Below are positions 1-6,888 of a stretch of 6,906 bases of DNA, piece by piece. The translations under genes and the position numbers were made by a program. The first letter of the stretch is position 1. Each line of letters starts with the position of its first letter. The stretch is from Moraxellaceae bacterium. GTDB taxonomy: Bacteria > Pseudomonadota > Gammaproteobacteria > Pseudomonadales > Ketobacteraceae. The notes under the pieces were generated by a model. The model had not been told where the DNA came from and did not search any database. It saw nothing but the letters and a program-made list of their open reading frames with translations. The stretch covers positions 7,246-14,151 of the forward strand of contig NVVG01000117.1 of assembly GCA_002402125.1 (NCBI GenBank), in the 5' to 3' direction.

Positions 1-102
1 GAGAATGATCATGCCCTGAAGGAAGTGGATGGTGCTGCGAACGCGGTGGCAAGAACTCCGGAGCAGATCGTCGAGATACTGCGTTATACATTAACAGCCT
101 AA
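1..102 (+). CDS. C-terminal end of an unidentified protein (5' truncated by window)
   Basis: Frame 1 is open from the first base to a TAA at 100-102 and gives 33 residues, ending in ...PEQIVEILRYTLTA. The segment NDHALKEVDGAANAVA followed by a short amphipathic helix looks loosely like the tail of HAD-type phosphatases, where an ND motif and a late helix occur. The match is too short to assign a family. The reading is supported by position: the stop lies 19 bases before a well-formed ribosome binding site and start of the next gene on the same strand, which is the spacing expected inside an operon. Frame and stop are fairly secure; function is unknown. Confidence 0.55.
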   Translation, partial: ENDHALKEVDGAANAVARTPEQIVEILRYTLTA

Positions 103-121
103 TATACCTAGAGGGGAAGGC

Positions 122-373
122 ATGAAACGAATACTCATAACAATAGCCTTGGCCATTATTTTGACTGGTTGTGGAAAATTGACCCTGGAGAATTATAATA
201 AGATAAACCCCGGCATGGATTATGATCGTGTTATTGACTTGCTGGGTGAGCCAACAGGCTGTGATGGCATGTTGGGTGCAAAGAGTTGTACCTGGGGAGA
301 AGACGGAAAACACATCAAGGTGAAGTTTATTGCTGACAATGTGGTGTTGTTTTCCCAAGCAGGGCTAAAGTAG
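122..373 (+). CDS. Small lipoprotein with BamE/SmpA-like motif (DUF3862-like)
   Basis: This 83-residue protein opens with a lipoprotein signal peptide: MKR, a hydrophobic stretch at 4-13, and a lipobox LTGC at 14-17 with Cys17 as the lipidated residue. Gly at position +2 after the cysteine is not an inner-membrane retention signal, so outer-membrane anchoring is inferred. The mature part contains NKINPGMDYDRVIDLLGEP (26-44), the pattern of BamE/SmpA/OmlA-fold domains (I-x-x-G-M-x-x-x-x-V-x-x-L-L-G-x-P), followed by a strand-rich tail (HIKVKFIADNVVLF). It resembles DUF3862 proteins from memory; no search was possible. Cys47 and Cys56 are the only cysteines of the mature domain besides Cys17 and could form a disulfide in the periplasm. 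A strong purine-rich site, GAGGGGAAGG at 111-120, sits directly before the ATG. It is probably co-transcribed with smrA, which starts 17 bases downstream. Molecular role unknown. Confidence 0.85.
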   Translation: MKRILITIALAIILTGCGKLTLENYNKINPGMDYDRVIDLLGEPTGCDGMLGAKSCTWGEDGKHIKVKFIADNVVLFSQAGLK

Positions 374-390
374 CAAGGTCGAGATTGGTA

Positions 391-972
391 ATGGCTGAAG
401 ACGAAGATGATTTTTTCAAACAAGAGATGGCGGGTGTTAAACCTATCTTAGCCAAAGAAAAAGTCGTGCCTGTAAAACAGCACAGCAAGCCGGACGAATC
501 TCAGTTGGCACGCCGCGCTGCAGCAGAAGGAATGTCGGTGGCGAATCCTAATATACTCACCACCGATTATGTTGAACCGGTAGAACCTCACGATATTATC
601 TGTTTTAAGCGTGATGGCGTACAAGAAGGTGTCTATCGTAAGTTGCGCTTGGGCAAGTATGAGGTTCACGGTGTGCTTGATTTGCATCGCAAGACCTTAA
701 AGGAAGCTCATAAGGATGTGTTTGATTTTATTGTTGAAGCGGTAGGCCATGGCTTGCGCACCGTGATGATTTTACATGGTAAAGGCGTGCAAGGTGATCC
801 GCCGGCATTTCTAAAGAGTTATGTGAATAAATGGCTGCCACAGATGCATGAAGTGCTAGCATTTCATAGTGCCCAGAGACATCAAGGCGGTACGGGGGCG
901 GTTTATGTGCTGTTGCGTAAAAGTGAAAAGAGCAAACTTGAAAATAAAGAGAAGCATTTGGGGCGGCGTTAA
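391..972 (+). CDS. smrA: Smr-domain protein, putative endonuclease SmrA
   Basis: The protein has 193 residues from ATG 391. The N-terminus EDDFFKQEMAGVKPI matches the acidic DD-x-x-F-x-x-x-M-x-x-V-x-P opening of gammaproteobacterial SmrA. A charged linker follows (about 20-60). The segment VYRKLRLGKYEVHGVLDLHR (81-100) leads into the Smr domain (about 94-178). Visible Smr motifs are LDLH (96-99), HGKG (129-132) and GGTGAVYVLL (166-175). The tail is short and lysine-rich. Smr domains are related to the MutS2 C-terminus and several act as DNA or RNA nucleases; the cellular role of SmrA is poorly settled. An in-frame TTG at 385 would add two residues, but the ATG at 391 fits the family N-terminus and has GAGA six bases upstream. 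It follows the lipoprotein by 17 bases and precedes the membrane protein by 11 bases. The family call is secure; nuclease activity is inferred. Confidence 0.92.
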   Translation: MAEDEDDFFKQEMAGVKPILAKEKVVPVKQHSKPDESQLARRAAAEGMSVANPNILTTDYVEPVEPHDIICFKRDGVQEGVYRKLRLGKYEVHGVLDLHRKTLKEAHKDVFDFIVEAVGHGLRTVMILHGKGVQGDPPAFLKSYVNKWLPQMHEVLAFHSAQRHQGGTGAVYVLLRKSEKSKLENKEKHLGRR

Positions 973-983
973 TTGGCGGTGAT

Positions 984-1838
984 ATGTTTGACGTATTAGA
1001 AAGTGGTTTGGTGCTTTGCCTGGCCCTCAGTGTCATGTTTTCCGTTGGGCTGGATTTGGATTTTCGCAAGTTAATATTGACCATGGAATTTGGTTTGCCG
1101 TTGGCAAAAGGTTTGCTGGTCAACTTATTGTTGATACCGATATTGGTTATTGGTTGCCTTAGTTTTTTCGCTTTAGAGTCGGCCCCGAGTATTGCTATTC
1201 TTTTGTGTGCGCTTTGTGCAGGGGGGAGTACGGGACTGCTATTTAGTTTGCATGCCAAAGGCGATATGATTTTCTCCCTGTCTTTGTTTATGGTATTAAA
1301 TCTATTGTCGCTGATTTTGGTGCCAATTTATCTGGTTTTTATGGTGGATTTCTATCTGCCGGATGACCGTGTCAGCGAACCGTTGACGATTTTTGGCGCG
1401 GCAGTTATGTCAATATTTTGGTTTCAGATATTGCCGTTGGCGGTGGGTATGTCGGTTCGTCGTTATTCCTTCGGCATGGCAATTAAAATCTATCCCTATA
1501 GTAAGAAAATTGCCAATATATCGTTAGTGTGCCTGTTTGTGGGTTTTGCAATAACAAAATGGCAATCGTTAGTCGCGATGCCATTACTATCGATTGTACT
1601 GTTAATGGCTATTGTTGTTGGGACGGTGCTGGTGTCTGCTGTGTTTGGGCCTCTTGGTGTTGCGGTTGGGCGATCAATGGTTTTTGTGACCGTGGTGCGA
1701 AACTTAACCTTGGCGTTATTGGTGAGCGATCGCGTGTTTGATGATGCGGAAATCACCTTGGTGATTTTAACCTATGGTTTATTTATGTATATCGCCTGTG
1801 CTTTGTTGTTGCTGATAACGAAACGTTTAAAGGTTTAA
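984..1838 (+). CDS. BASS-fold (bile acid:sodium symporter-like) membrane transporter, substrate unknown
   Basis: The 284-residue protein is almost entirely hydrophobic, with roughly nine to ten predicted membrane spans and a short basic C-terminus (KRLKV). Family signs are GLDLDFRKL (22-30), a glycine-rich helix break CAGGSTG (78-84) followed by AKGD (91-94), PLAVGMSVRR (151-160), and a late VRNLTLALL motif (238-246). These match the layout of the BASS/SBF family, secondary transporters that carry organic anions across the inner membrane. In characterised sodium-coupled members the first motif reads like CPGG-x-x-SN and the last like E-x-G-x-Q-N. Here the corresponding positions appear to be Gly84-Leu85, Val235 and Arg239-Asn240, so sodium coupling is doubtful. 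The start at ATG 984 is preceded by GGCGGTGAT, a modest ribosome site, 11 bases after smrA. The fold is fairly sure; the substrate cannot be inferred. Confidence 0.8.
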   Translation: MFDVLESGLVLCLALSVMFSVGLDLDFRKLILTMEFGLPLAKGLLVNLLLIPILVIGCLSFFALESAPSIAILLCALCAGGSTGLLFSLHAKGDMIFSLSLFMVLNLLSLILVPIYLVFMVDFYLPDDRVSEPLTIFGAAVMSIFWFQILPLAVGMSVRRYSFGMAIKIYPYSKKIANISLVCLFVGFAITKWQSLVAMPLLSIVLLMAIVVGTVLVSAVFGPLGVAVGRSMVFVTVVRNLTLALLVSDRVFDDAEITLVILTYGLFMYIACALLLLITKRLKV

Positions 1839-1846
1839 GTATTTAC

Positions 1847-1866
1847 ACGTTTAGACGCGTAAACGT
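1847..1866. terminator. Perfect 7-bp inverted repeat, possible terminator or mRNA-stabilising hairpin
   Basis: ACGTTTA (1847-1853) and TAAACGT (1860-1866) form a perfect stem around the six-base loop GACGCG, starting nine bases after the stop of the BASS-fold gene. No T-run follows on either strand, so it is not a textbook Rho-independent terminator. A related AAACGTTT palindrome lies just upstream at 1821-1828 inside the end of the gene, so the ACGTTTA word occurs three times in 45 bases. It could be a 3'-end protective hairpin or a protein site; its role is inferred from position only. Confidence 0.3.
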
Positions 1867-1898
1867 CCAAGAGTTAAGGGTAATATTCATTCGCATGA

Positions 1899-1954
1899 CA
1901 GCACGTATTCTTTATCTTTTTTTTAGCCTTAGATAAGTGCTGCCAGTCTTTTCT
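1899..1954. terminator. Bulged stem-loop between convergent genes, weak terminator candidate
   Basis: CAGCAC (1899-1904) pairs with GTGCTG (1937-1942). Inside it, TTATCT (1912-1917) pairs with AGATAA (1931-1936), giving a two-part stem with a seven-base bulge. A run of eight T (1917-1924) lies partly in the loop. On the plus strand the stem is followed by CCAGTCTTTTCT, a moderately T-rich tail, so it could end transcription of the smrA/BASS unit. On the minus strand the same stem lies just after acs. The bulge and the poor tail keep confidence low. Confidence 0.3.
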
Positions 1955-1969
1955 AACCTTATCGGTTAG
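1953..1969 (-). other. Hairpin overlapping the acs stop codon
   Basis: CTAACC (1953-1958) and GGTTAG (1964-1969) are perfect inverted repeats around the loop TTATC. The acs stop codon (complement of 1959-1961) lies in the loop. In the acs transcript the stem is followed by AAAAGA rather than a U-run, so it is not a simple terminator. It may protect the acs 3' end or act with the larger stem at 1899-1942. Confidence 0.25.
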
Positions 1970-3896
1970 CTCTATTCTCAATGATGTCATCCACCACACT
2001 AGGGTCGGCTAATGTTGAGGTGTCTCCTAATGTATCCAATTCATTAGCGGCGACTTTGCGTAAAATGCGTCGCATGATTTTCCCCGAACGGGTTTTAGGT
2101 AAGCCTGGTGCCCATTGGATAATGTCTGGTTTTGCGAAAGGACCAATTTCGGTGCTGACCATTTTTACCAGTTCAGCTTTGAGCTCATCGCTGGTTTCAA
2201 TGCCTGCCATCAATGTGACATAGACGTAGATGCCTTGGCCTTTGATGTCATGGGGATAACCGACGACGGCTGCTTCCGCAACGGATTTGTGTAAAACCAA
2301 TGCGCTTTCTATCTCGGCGGTACCTAAGCGGTGGCCCGATACATTTAATACATCATCGACACGTCCCGTTATCCAGTAATAACCGTCGGCGTCTCGACGC
2401 GCACCATCACCGGTAAAATAGTTACCCTTGTAGTCTGAGTAATAGGTATCGATGCAGCGCTGATGGTCCCCGTATACCGAACGGATTTGGCTGGGCCAGG
2501 AATGCGTAATGATTAAGTTGCCTTCCGCCTCACCTTCTAATACATTGCCATCACCATCCACGATGGCCGGCTGTACCCCAAAGAAAGGGAAAGACGCTGC
2601 GCCAGGTTTAAGATCATGGACTCCTGCCAGCGGTGCAATCATGATTGAGCCGGTTTCGGTCTGCCACCAGGTATCAACAATAGGGCAGCGTCCATCACCT
2701 ACCACGTTGTAATACCATTCCCAGGCCTCGGGATTGATCGGTTCGCCAACGGTGCCGAGTAATCGTAAGGACGCACGGCTGTGTTGTTTAACAGGGTCAT
2801 TCCCTAAACGCATCAATGCGCGTAACGCCGTCGGCGCAGTGTAAAAGGTGGTGACTTGATGCTTGTCGACCACTTGCCAGCAGCGGGATGCGTCGGGGTA
2901 AGTGGGTATGCCTTCAAACATCAAAGTAGTCGCGCCATTTGCCAAGGGACCGTACACAATATAGGAATGGCCGGTGATCCAGCCAACGTCTGCAGTACAC
3001 CAATAAATATCGCCCTCGCGATAGTCCAGAACATATTTGTGGGTCATCGCGGCGCACAGTAAATATCCAGCGGTAGTGTGCAATACCCCTTTTGGATTCC
3101 CTGTGGAGCCTGAGGTGTAAAGAATAAACAGTGGATCTTCAGAATCCATTGATTCCGGTTCGCACTGCTCCGCCATGGGTTCGACCAAATCGTGATACCA
3201 CACGTCCCGGCTATCGTCCCACTGGATGTCGCCACCGGTGCGCTGCACCACTAAACAGGTATGAACATCGGGGCAGGAGGCTAGGGCTTTATCGGCATTG
3301 GCTTTTAGCGGCACGGTTTTGCCACCACGGACACCTTCATCAGCGGTGATTAATGTCTGGCAATCAGAATTTAGGATTCTATCCTTGAGTGCCTCTGGCG
3401 AGAAACCACCAAACACGACAGAATGTACTGCACCAATGCGAGCGCAGGCCAGCATGGCGTAGGTTGCTTCCAAAATCATTGGCATGTAGATGCAGACACG
3501 ATCGCCTTTTTTAACCCCGCGTTCACGCAGTGCGTTGGCGAGTTTGCAGACGTGTTTATGCAATTCGTTATAGGTGACAGTTGCGTCATCATCGGGATCA
3601 TCACCTTCCCAGATAATAGCGACCTGTTCGCCGCGAGTCTCTAAGTGGCGATCAATACAATTATAAGCAATGTTTAATTTGCCACCGTCAAACCAGCTGG
3701 CTTCGCCTTTGGTGAAATCGGCGCGGTGAGTTTGGCTGAAGGGTTGATCCCAGTGGAGGAATTCTTTCGCTCGTTTTGCCCAAAAGGTATCGGGGTCATT
3801 GATGGATTCTTGATACCAACGGTCATATTGTTCTTTGGTAATATTGGCCCCTGCCGCATAGTCAGGTTTTACTGGATAGACGTGGCTTTCACTCAT
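1959..3896 (-). CDS. acs: Acetyl-CoA synthetase (AMP-forming acetate--CoA ligase)
   Basis: This 645-residue protein converts acetate, ATP and CoA to acetyl-CoA, AMP and PPi in the cytoplasm through an acetyl-AMP intermediate, allowing growth on low acetate. Visible in order are an N-terminal ACAS_N segment (about 24-53), the phosphate-binding loop [11 protein letters not shown] (260-270), GEPINPEAW (384-392), DTWWQTETG (408-416), YFTGDGA (493-499), the hinge [13 protein letters not shown] (511-523), and the C-terminal [11 protein letters not shown] with Lys606. From family knowledge, Trp411 should be the residue that limits the pocket to acetate, Asp514 the hinge, and Lys606 the catalytic lysine silenced by reversible acetylation (Lys609 in enteric Acs). 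Length is normal for Acs and no key motif is missing. An in-frame ATG at 3914 lies upstream of the Shine-Dalgarno sequence. The ATG at 3896 is preferred because GAGGGGGAG (complement of 3904-3912) sits seven bases before it. It follows the ABC genes on the same strand after 122 bases and probably has its own promoter. Confidence 0.97.
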   Translation of the reverse strand: MSESHVYPVKPDYAAGANITKEQYDRWYQESINDPDTFWAKRAKEFLHWDQPFSQTHRADFTKGEASWFDGGKLNIAYNCIDRHLETRGEQVAIIWEGDDPDDDATVTYNELHKHVCKLANALRERGVKKGDRVCIYMPMILEATYAMLACARIGAVHSVVFGGFSPEALKDRILNSDCQTLITADEGVRGGKTVPLKANADKALASCPDVHTCLVVQRTGGDIQWDDSRDVWYHDLVEPMAEQCEPESMDSEDPLFILYTSGSTGNPKGVLHTTAGYLLCAAMTHKYVLDYREGDIYWCTADVGWITGHSYIVYGPLANGATTLMFEGIPTYPDASRCWQVVDKHQVTTFYTAPTALRALMRLGNDPVKQHSRASLRLLGTVGEPINPEAWEWYYNVVGDGRCPIVDTWWQTETGSIMIAPLAGVHDLKPGAASFPFFGVQPAIVDGDGNVLEGEAEGNLIITHSWPSQIRSVYGDHQRCIDTYYSDYKGNYFTGDGARRDADGYYWITGRVDDVLNVSGHRLGTAEIESALVLHKSVAEAAVVGYPHDIKGQGIYVYVTLMAGIETSDELKAELVKMVSTEIGPFAKPDIIQWAPGLPKTRSGKIMRRILRKVAANELDTLGDTSTLADPSVVDDIIENRANR

Positions 3897-4018
3897 GCTG
3901 TAACTCCCCCTCATAGTATTTATTTTAGGCCGTCTAAGGACGCCAGATGATAGCTAGTCTACACAAGTTTTTGTTGGGTATTAGGTTTTTTTGTCGGGCT
4001 GATTGATGGAGGATGGGA
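3897..4018 (-). promoter_or_regulatory. acs leader and probable promoter region
   Basis: These 122 bases between the ATPase stop and the acs start are the only space for an acs promoter. On the minus strand they contain, nearest the gene, the strong Shine-Dalgarno sequence GAGGGGGAG (3904-3912) and the hexamer TAAAAT (complement of 3922-3927), a five-of-six match to the sigma-70 -10 box. No convincing -35 box lies 16-18 bases further up, as might be expected for an activator-dependent promoter. A small inverted repeat CGTC-TAAG-GACG (3931-3942, extendable to 3928-3944 with one bulged base) lies just upstream of that hexamer and could be an operator. No U-tailed hairpin is visible after the ATPase gene, so read-through from the transporter genes is also possible. 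Confidence 0.35.
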
Positions 4019-5128
4019 TTAGCAGGTGATAGGTGTGGTTGAATCCAGTTCAACAGAAATTAAAAGTTGTGCGTTGACATGTATCTGGCTGTGAAAAGGG
4101 CTGTTAGTTGTGCTGTTAGTTGTGCTATGAGTGGGTAGCGATGCGATGAGCTGTTGTTTGTTGGCGGTTTCCAATGTGCACAAATAATGTCCGCCACGAA
4201 AGCTTTTATTGATGAGTCTGACGGAGATTGTTGGTTTGTCGGGTGTATTATTGGCAGCGTTAGGATCTATCAGGGTTAGTTGGTCCGGTCGAATCAATAG
4301 CTTTGCGGCCTGGCCATTAAAATCTGCCGGCAGTGTCACCTTGCCCAGTTCAGTGTGCAGCATTTGTTGTCCGCTGACATCGGTTTTTATCTCACCCGAT
4401 ATGAGTGAGCCGTGGCCAATAAATTCGGCAGAAAATATACTGTTGGGCTGGTTGTATAGTTCGTTTGCCGTACCCCACTGAATTAACTTGCCGGCGTTTA
4501 ACAGGCCAATTTTATCGGCGGTGGCAAAGGCTTCCTGTTGGTCGTGGGTAACCAAAATGGCCGTCACCTGTTCGGCTTTGATTTGTTGGCGCACATCGTG
4601 GGCGAGATGTTCTCTTAATTCTACATCGAGATTAGAAAACGGTTCGTCCAATAAGAGAATGTCGGGTTTGGGGGCTAATGCCCGTGCCAGTGCGATGCGT
4701 TGTTGTTGCCCGCCAGAGAGTTGATGAGGGTAGCGTTTTTTTGTGTCTATTAGCCCAATAAAATCTAACAGTGCATCTACGCGTTGCTGTTGTTGCTGGC
4801 TGCCGAGCTGGTGTAAGCCAAAAGCAATATTCTGTTCAATGGTTAAATGCGGGAACAAGGCGAAATCTTGAAACACCATGCCAACCCGGCGTTGTTCTGG
4901 TGGTATAGAAAAAGACGGGCTTGCGACTTGATTGTTGCGCAAGGTAATTACGCCGTGGACGGGGCGTTCAAAACCAGCGATGGTGCGCAGTAGTGTGGTT
5001 TTACCGCAACCGGATGGCCCTAACAAGCAACCAATTTCGCCTTCTGCCAATTCAAAACTTATGTTTTCTACAATAGTTTTTCTGGCGTAGCGGATGGCGA
5101 TATCCTGTAGTGATAGGTGCGCACTCAT
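4019..5128 (-). CDS. fbpC: Ferric iron-type ABC transporter ATP-binding protein (FbpC-like)
   Basis: The 369-residue protein is the motor subunit of an importer and sits on the inner face of the cytoplasmic membrane. All nucleotide-binding elements are intact: Walker A GPSGCGKTT (37-45), Q-loop Gln87 in VFQDFALFPH, signature LSGGQQQR (137-144), Walker B ILLLDE (157-162), D-loop SNLD (165-168) and the switch His195 in LVTHDQQEA. After about residue 235 comes a TOBE-type regulatory domain, with LLIRPDQLTL (277-286) typical of the Fbp/Pot/Mal ATPase group. The phrase GMVFQDFALFPHLTIEQNIAFGL is typical of the ferric iron and polyamine subgroup. With a two-domain FbpB-type permease next door, Fe(III) is the likeliest substrate, but thiamine, phosphonate or another ligand is not excluded. 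The start codon overlaps the permease stop in an ATGA, implying translational coupling. Oddities are a five-glutamine run at 111-115 and an STTN duplication near the C-terminus. Confidence 0.93.
   Translation of the reverse strand: MSAHLSLQDIAIRYARKTIVENISFELAEGEIGCLLGPSGCGKTTLLRTIAGFERPVHGVITLRNNQVASPSFSIPPEQRRVGMVFQDFALFPHLTIEQNIAFGLHQLGSQQQQQRVDALLDFIGLIDTKKRYPHQLSGGQQQRIALARALAPKPDILLLDEPFSNLDVELREHLAHDVRQQIKAEQVTAILVTHDQQEAFATADKIGLLNAGKLIQWGTANELYNQPNSIFSAEFIGHGSLISGEIKTDVSGQQMLHTELGKVTLPADFNGQAAKLLIRPDQLTLIDPNAANNTPDKPTISVRLINKSFRGGHYLCTLETANKQQLIASLPTHSTTNSTTNSPFHSQIHVNAQLLISVELDSTTPITC
4101..4124 (-). repeat. 12-bp tandem duplication inside the ATPase gene
   Basis: CTGTTAGTTGTG occurs twice in perfect tandem (4101-4112 and 4113-4124). 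It keeps the reading frame and encodes two Ser-Thr-Thr-Asn units in the low-complexity stretch THSTTNSTTNSP (residues 333-344) of the ATPase regulatory domain. Because it is an exact four-codon unit, it is probably a recent replication-slippage event, likely in a surface loop. Confidence 0.85.
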
Positions 5129-6858
5129 TGGGACGATCCAATAGTTGACTGGTTAATGGAGCGGTTTAATAAAATGACCGGGATTAAACCGGTTAACACA
5201 ATGGTGATGGCCGCGGGGGCGGCACTGGCCAGCTGTTCATCGCTGGCGAGTTCATAGGCCCTGACCGCTAGGGTATTAAAATTAAATGGGCGCAATATTA
5301 ATGTTGCCGGTAGCTCTTTTAATACATCGACAAATACTAACAGAAGCGCGGTAAATAAGCTTGGGCGGATAATGGGTAGGTGGACTTTACGTAGTACCTG
5401 TAGCGGTGATAATCCCAGTGAACGCGCGGAATCATCCATTGAGGGTTTTACGGTTTGTAAGCCCGATTCAACACTGCCTAAAGCCACAGCCAGAAACCGC
5501 ACTAGATAGGCGAACAGTAAGATAAATATTGAGCCGGAGAATATAAGGCCAGTGCTAACATCAAATGCTGCGATGGCCCAAGCATCAATTTTATTATCAA
5601 TCCATGCCAATGGAATAATGATGCCAACGGCGATGACGGTACCCGGGACAGCATAACCTAGGGTCGCTACTCGAACACCGGCTTGCACACTCTTAGTTGG
5701 AAACAAGCGTTGCCCATAACCCAATATAATCGCCAGCGTGAGTGCCAATAAGGCGGCGGAAAACGCTAGGCTAAGGCTGTTCCAGGCTAATAGAAAAAAA
5801 GCTTTGTCGATGCTTTGTCCTAATGCCCACTGACTTAATAATAAAAATGGAATTAAAAAGCCTAGGACGATTGGCATAAGACTTAACAGGGACATGATCC
5901 AGCCGGTTAAACCTGTCACCGTTTGCCGCTGGTGGGGTTTTTGGCGTGAGCCCTGTTGGTGGTATTTGGCTTGTTTACGGGAATAGCGCTCTAGCAAAAT
6001 AAGCAATAATACAAAACCAAGTAACATCGCGGCAAGTTGGGCGGCTGCGCCTTGATCGCCAAGTCCAAACCAGGTACGAAATATGCCGGTGGTAAAGGTG
6101 GAAACACCAAAATATTGCACGGTGCCGTAATCTGCAAGGGTTTCCATCAGTGCCAGTGATGCTCCCGCAACGATGGCTGGGCGGGCCATCGGCAATGCGA
6201 CGTGAAAAAAACGTTTCCAAGGACCCGCCCCCAAGGTGCGCGCCGCTTCAATGGTAACGGTTGATTGTTCCAAAAATGAAGAACGAGCCAATAAATATAC
6301 GTAGGGATAAAGCACAAAAGACAGCATACAAACGGCGCCAAATAATGAGCGTATTTCTGGAAACCAATAATCACCATACTGCCACCCAAAACTCTCTCGC
6401 AGAAAGGTTTGGACTGGGCCGGCAAAATCCAGCAGGCCGGTATAGGTATAAGCAATAATATAAGCCGGCATGGCCAGGGGCAATAACAAGGCCCACTCGA
6501 TGGCTTTTCTGCCGGGAAAATCATACATGGAGGTGAACCATGCGGTGGTGATGCCCATCGATAATGTGCCAACGGCAACCCCCAGTAATAGCAGTAGGCT
6601 ATTGGTGAGGTAATCGCTGAGTACCGTATTTACCAAGTGGTTCCACACCGCACCGGCGGGTTCGAAGATAAAGCTGAAAACGGTCAGGACTGGAAGGGAC
6701 AGGGTGCCAATGGTGAGAAATAAAAAGGCAATAAAAAGGCGGGAAGAGGTTTTTTTTACCTGAAAGCGCGCAGCGGTAGCTATACCGTCGCGCGGTTTTG
6801 CGAGAAAATTGTCAGGCTTTATTTGCGCCATATAAACGTTGCACCGACTTTTCAACAA
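5125..6858 (-). CDS. fbpB: Ferric iron-type ABC transporter permease, two fused domains (FbpB-like)
   Basis: The 577-residue inner-membrane protein holds two tandem binding-protein-dependent permease domains, with about twelve hydrophobic spans in total. Each half carries an EAA loop that docks on the ATPase: EAARTLGAGPWKRFFHVALP (204-223) and DSARSLGLSPLQVLRKVHLP (476-495). Family landmarks include LLPLAMPAYIIAYTY (125-139), LADYGTVQYFGVSTFTTGIF (241-260) and LKELPATLILRPFNFNTLAV (513-532), all characteristic of FbpB/AfuB/SfuB ferric iron permeases. A charged glutamine-rich linker (about 291-313) joins the halves. The listed start is a TTG at 6858, chosen because AGGAG (complement of 6865-6869) lies six bases upstream. 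The alternative ATG at 6831, giving 568 residues and starting MAQIKPDN, has no clear ribosome site. The stop overlaps the ATPase start by four bases. The periplasmic binding protein is not in the window and may be encoded beyond 6906. Family is secure; iron as substrate is inferred from motifs. Confidence 0.92.
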   Translation of the reverse strand: MLKSRCNVYMAQIKPDNFLAKPRDGIATAARFQVKKTSSRLFIAFLFLTIGTLSLPVLTVFSFIFEPAGAVWNHLVNTVLSDYLTNSLLLLLGVAVGTLSMGITTAWFTSMYDFPGRKAIEWALLLPLAMPAYIIAYTYTGLLDFAGPVQTFLRESFGWQYGDYWFPEIRSLFGAVCMLSFVLYPYVYLLARSSFLEQSTVTIEAARTLGAGPWKRFFHVALPMARPAIVAGASLALMETLADYGTVQYFGVSTFTTGIFRTWFGLGDQGAAAQLAAMLLGFVLLLILLERYSRKQAKYHQQGSRQKPHQRQTVTGLTGWIMSLLSLMPIVLGFLIPFLLLSQWALGQSIDKAFFLLAWNSLSLAFSAALLALTLAIILGYGQRLFPTKSVQAGVRVATLGYAVPGTVIAVGIIIPLAWIDNKIDAWAIAAFDVSTGLIFSGSIFILLFAYLVRFLAVALGSVESGLQTVKPSMDDSARSLGLSPLQVLRKVHLPIIRPSLFTALLLVFVDVLKELPATLILRPFNFNTLAVRAYELASDEQLASAAPAAITIVLTGLIPVILLNRSINQSTIGSSQ

Positions 6859-6864
6859 GCGGCG

Positions 6865-6869
6865 CTCCT
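6865..6869 (-). promoter_or_regulatory. Shine-Dalgarno site that favours the TTG start of the permease
   Basis: The minus strand reads AGGAG here, six bases before TTG at 6858, which is near-ideal spacing. The region ahead of the competing ATG at 6831 (GCAACGTTTAT) has no such purine run. This is the main reason for the longer permease start. Confidence 0.6.
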
Positions 6870-6888
6870 AGGTACTGCTGCCTGTTCC

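Noticed and set aside
1..102. Assignment of the truncated first gene to the HAD phosphatases
   Set aside because: Only 33 residues are visible and the similarity is impressionistic, so no family or gene name is claimed.
385..390. TTG at 385 as the smrA start
   Set aside because: The ATG two codons later gives the usual SmrA N-terminus and has a purine run at suitable spacing.
728..1258. Minus-strand open frame of 176 codons across smrA and the BASS-fold gene
   Set aside because: It spans two well-supported plus-strand genes and their junction, has no recognisable domain and has the composition of a shadow frame.
3897..3914. Upstream ATG at 3914 as the acs start
   Set aside because: The strong Shine-Dalgarno sequence lies between this ATG and the ATG at 3896, so it serves the downstream start. 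The extra residues MRGSYS are encoded partly by the ribosome site itself.
3950..3975. Possible CRP site in the acs leader (TTGTGT on the minus strand)
   Set aside because: Only one half resembles TGTGA; the opposite half does not match TCACA at the required spacing.
6147..6578. Minus-strand open frame of 143 codons inside the permease gene
   Set aside because: It is an alternative frame of the FbpB-like gene, rich in Cys, Pro and Trp, with no family resemblance; the main frame has clear permease motifs throughout.
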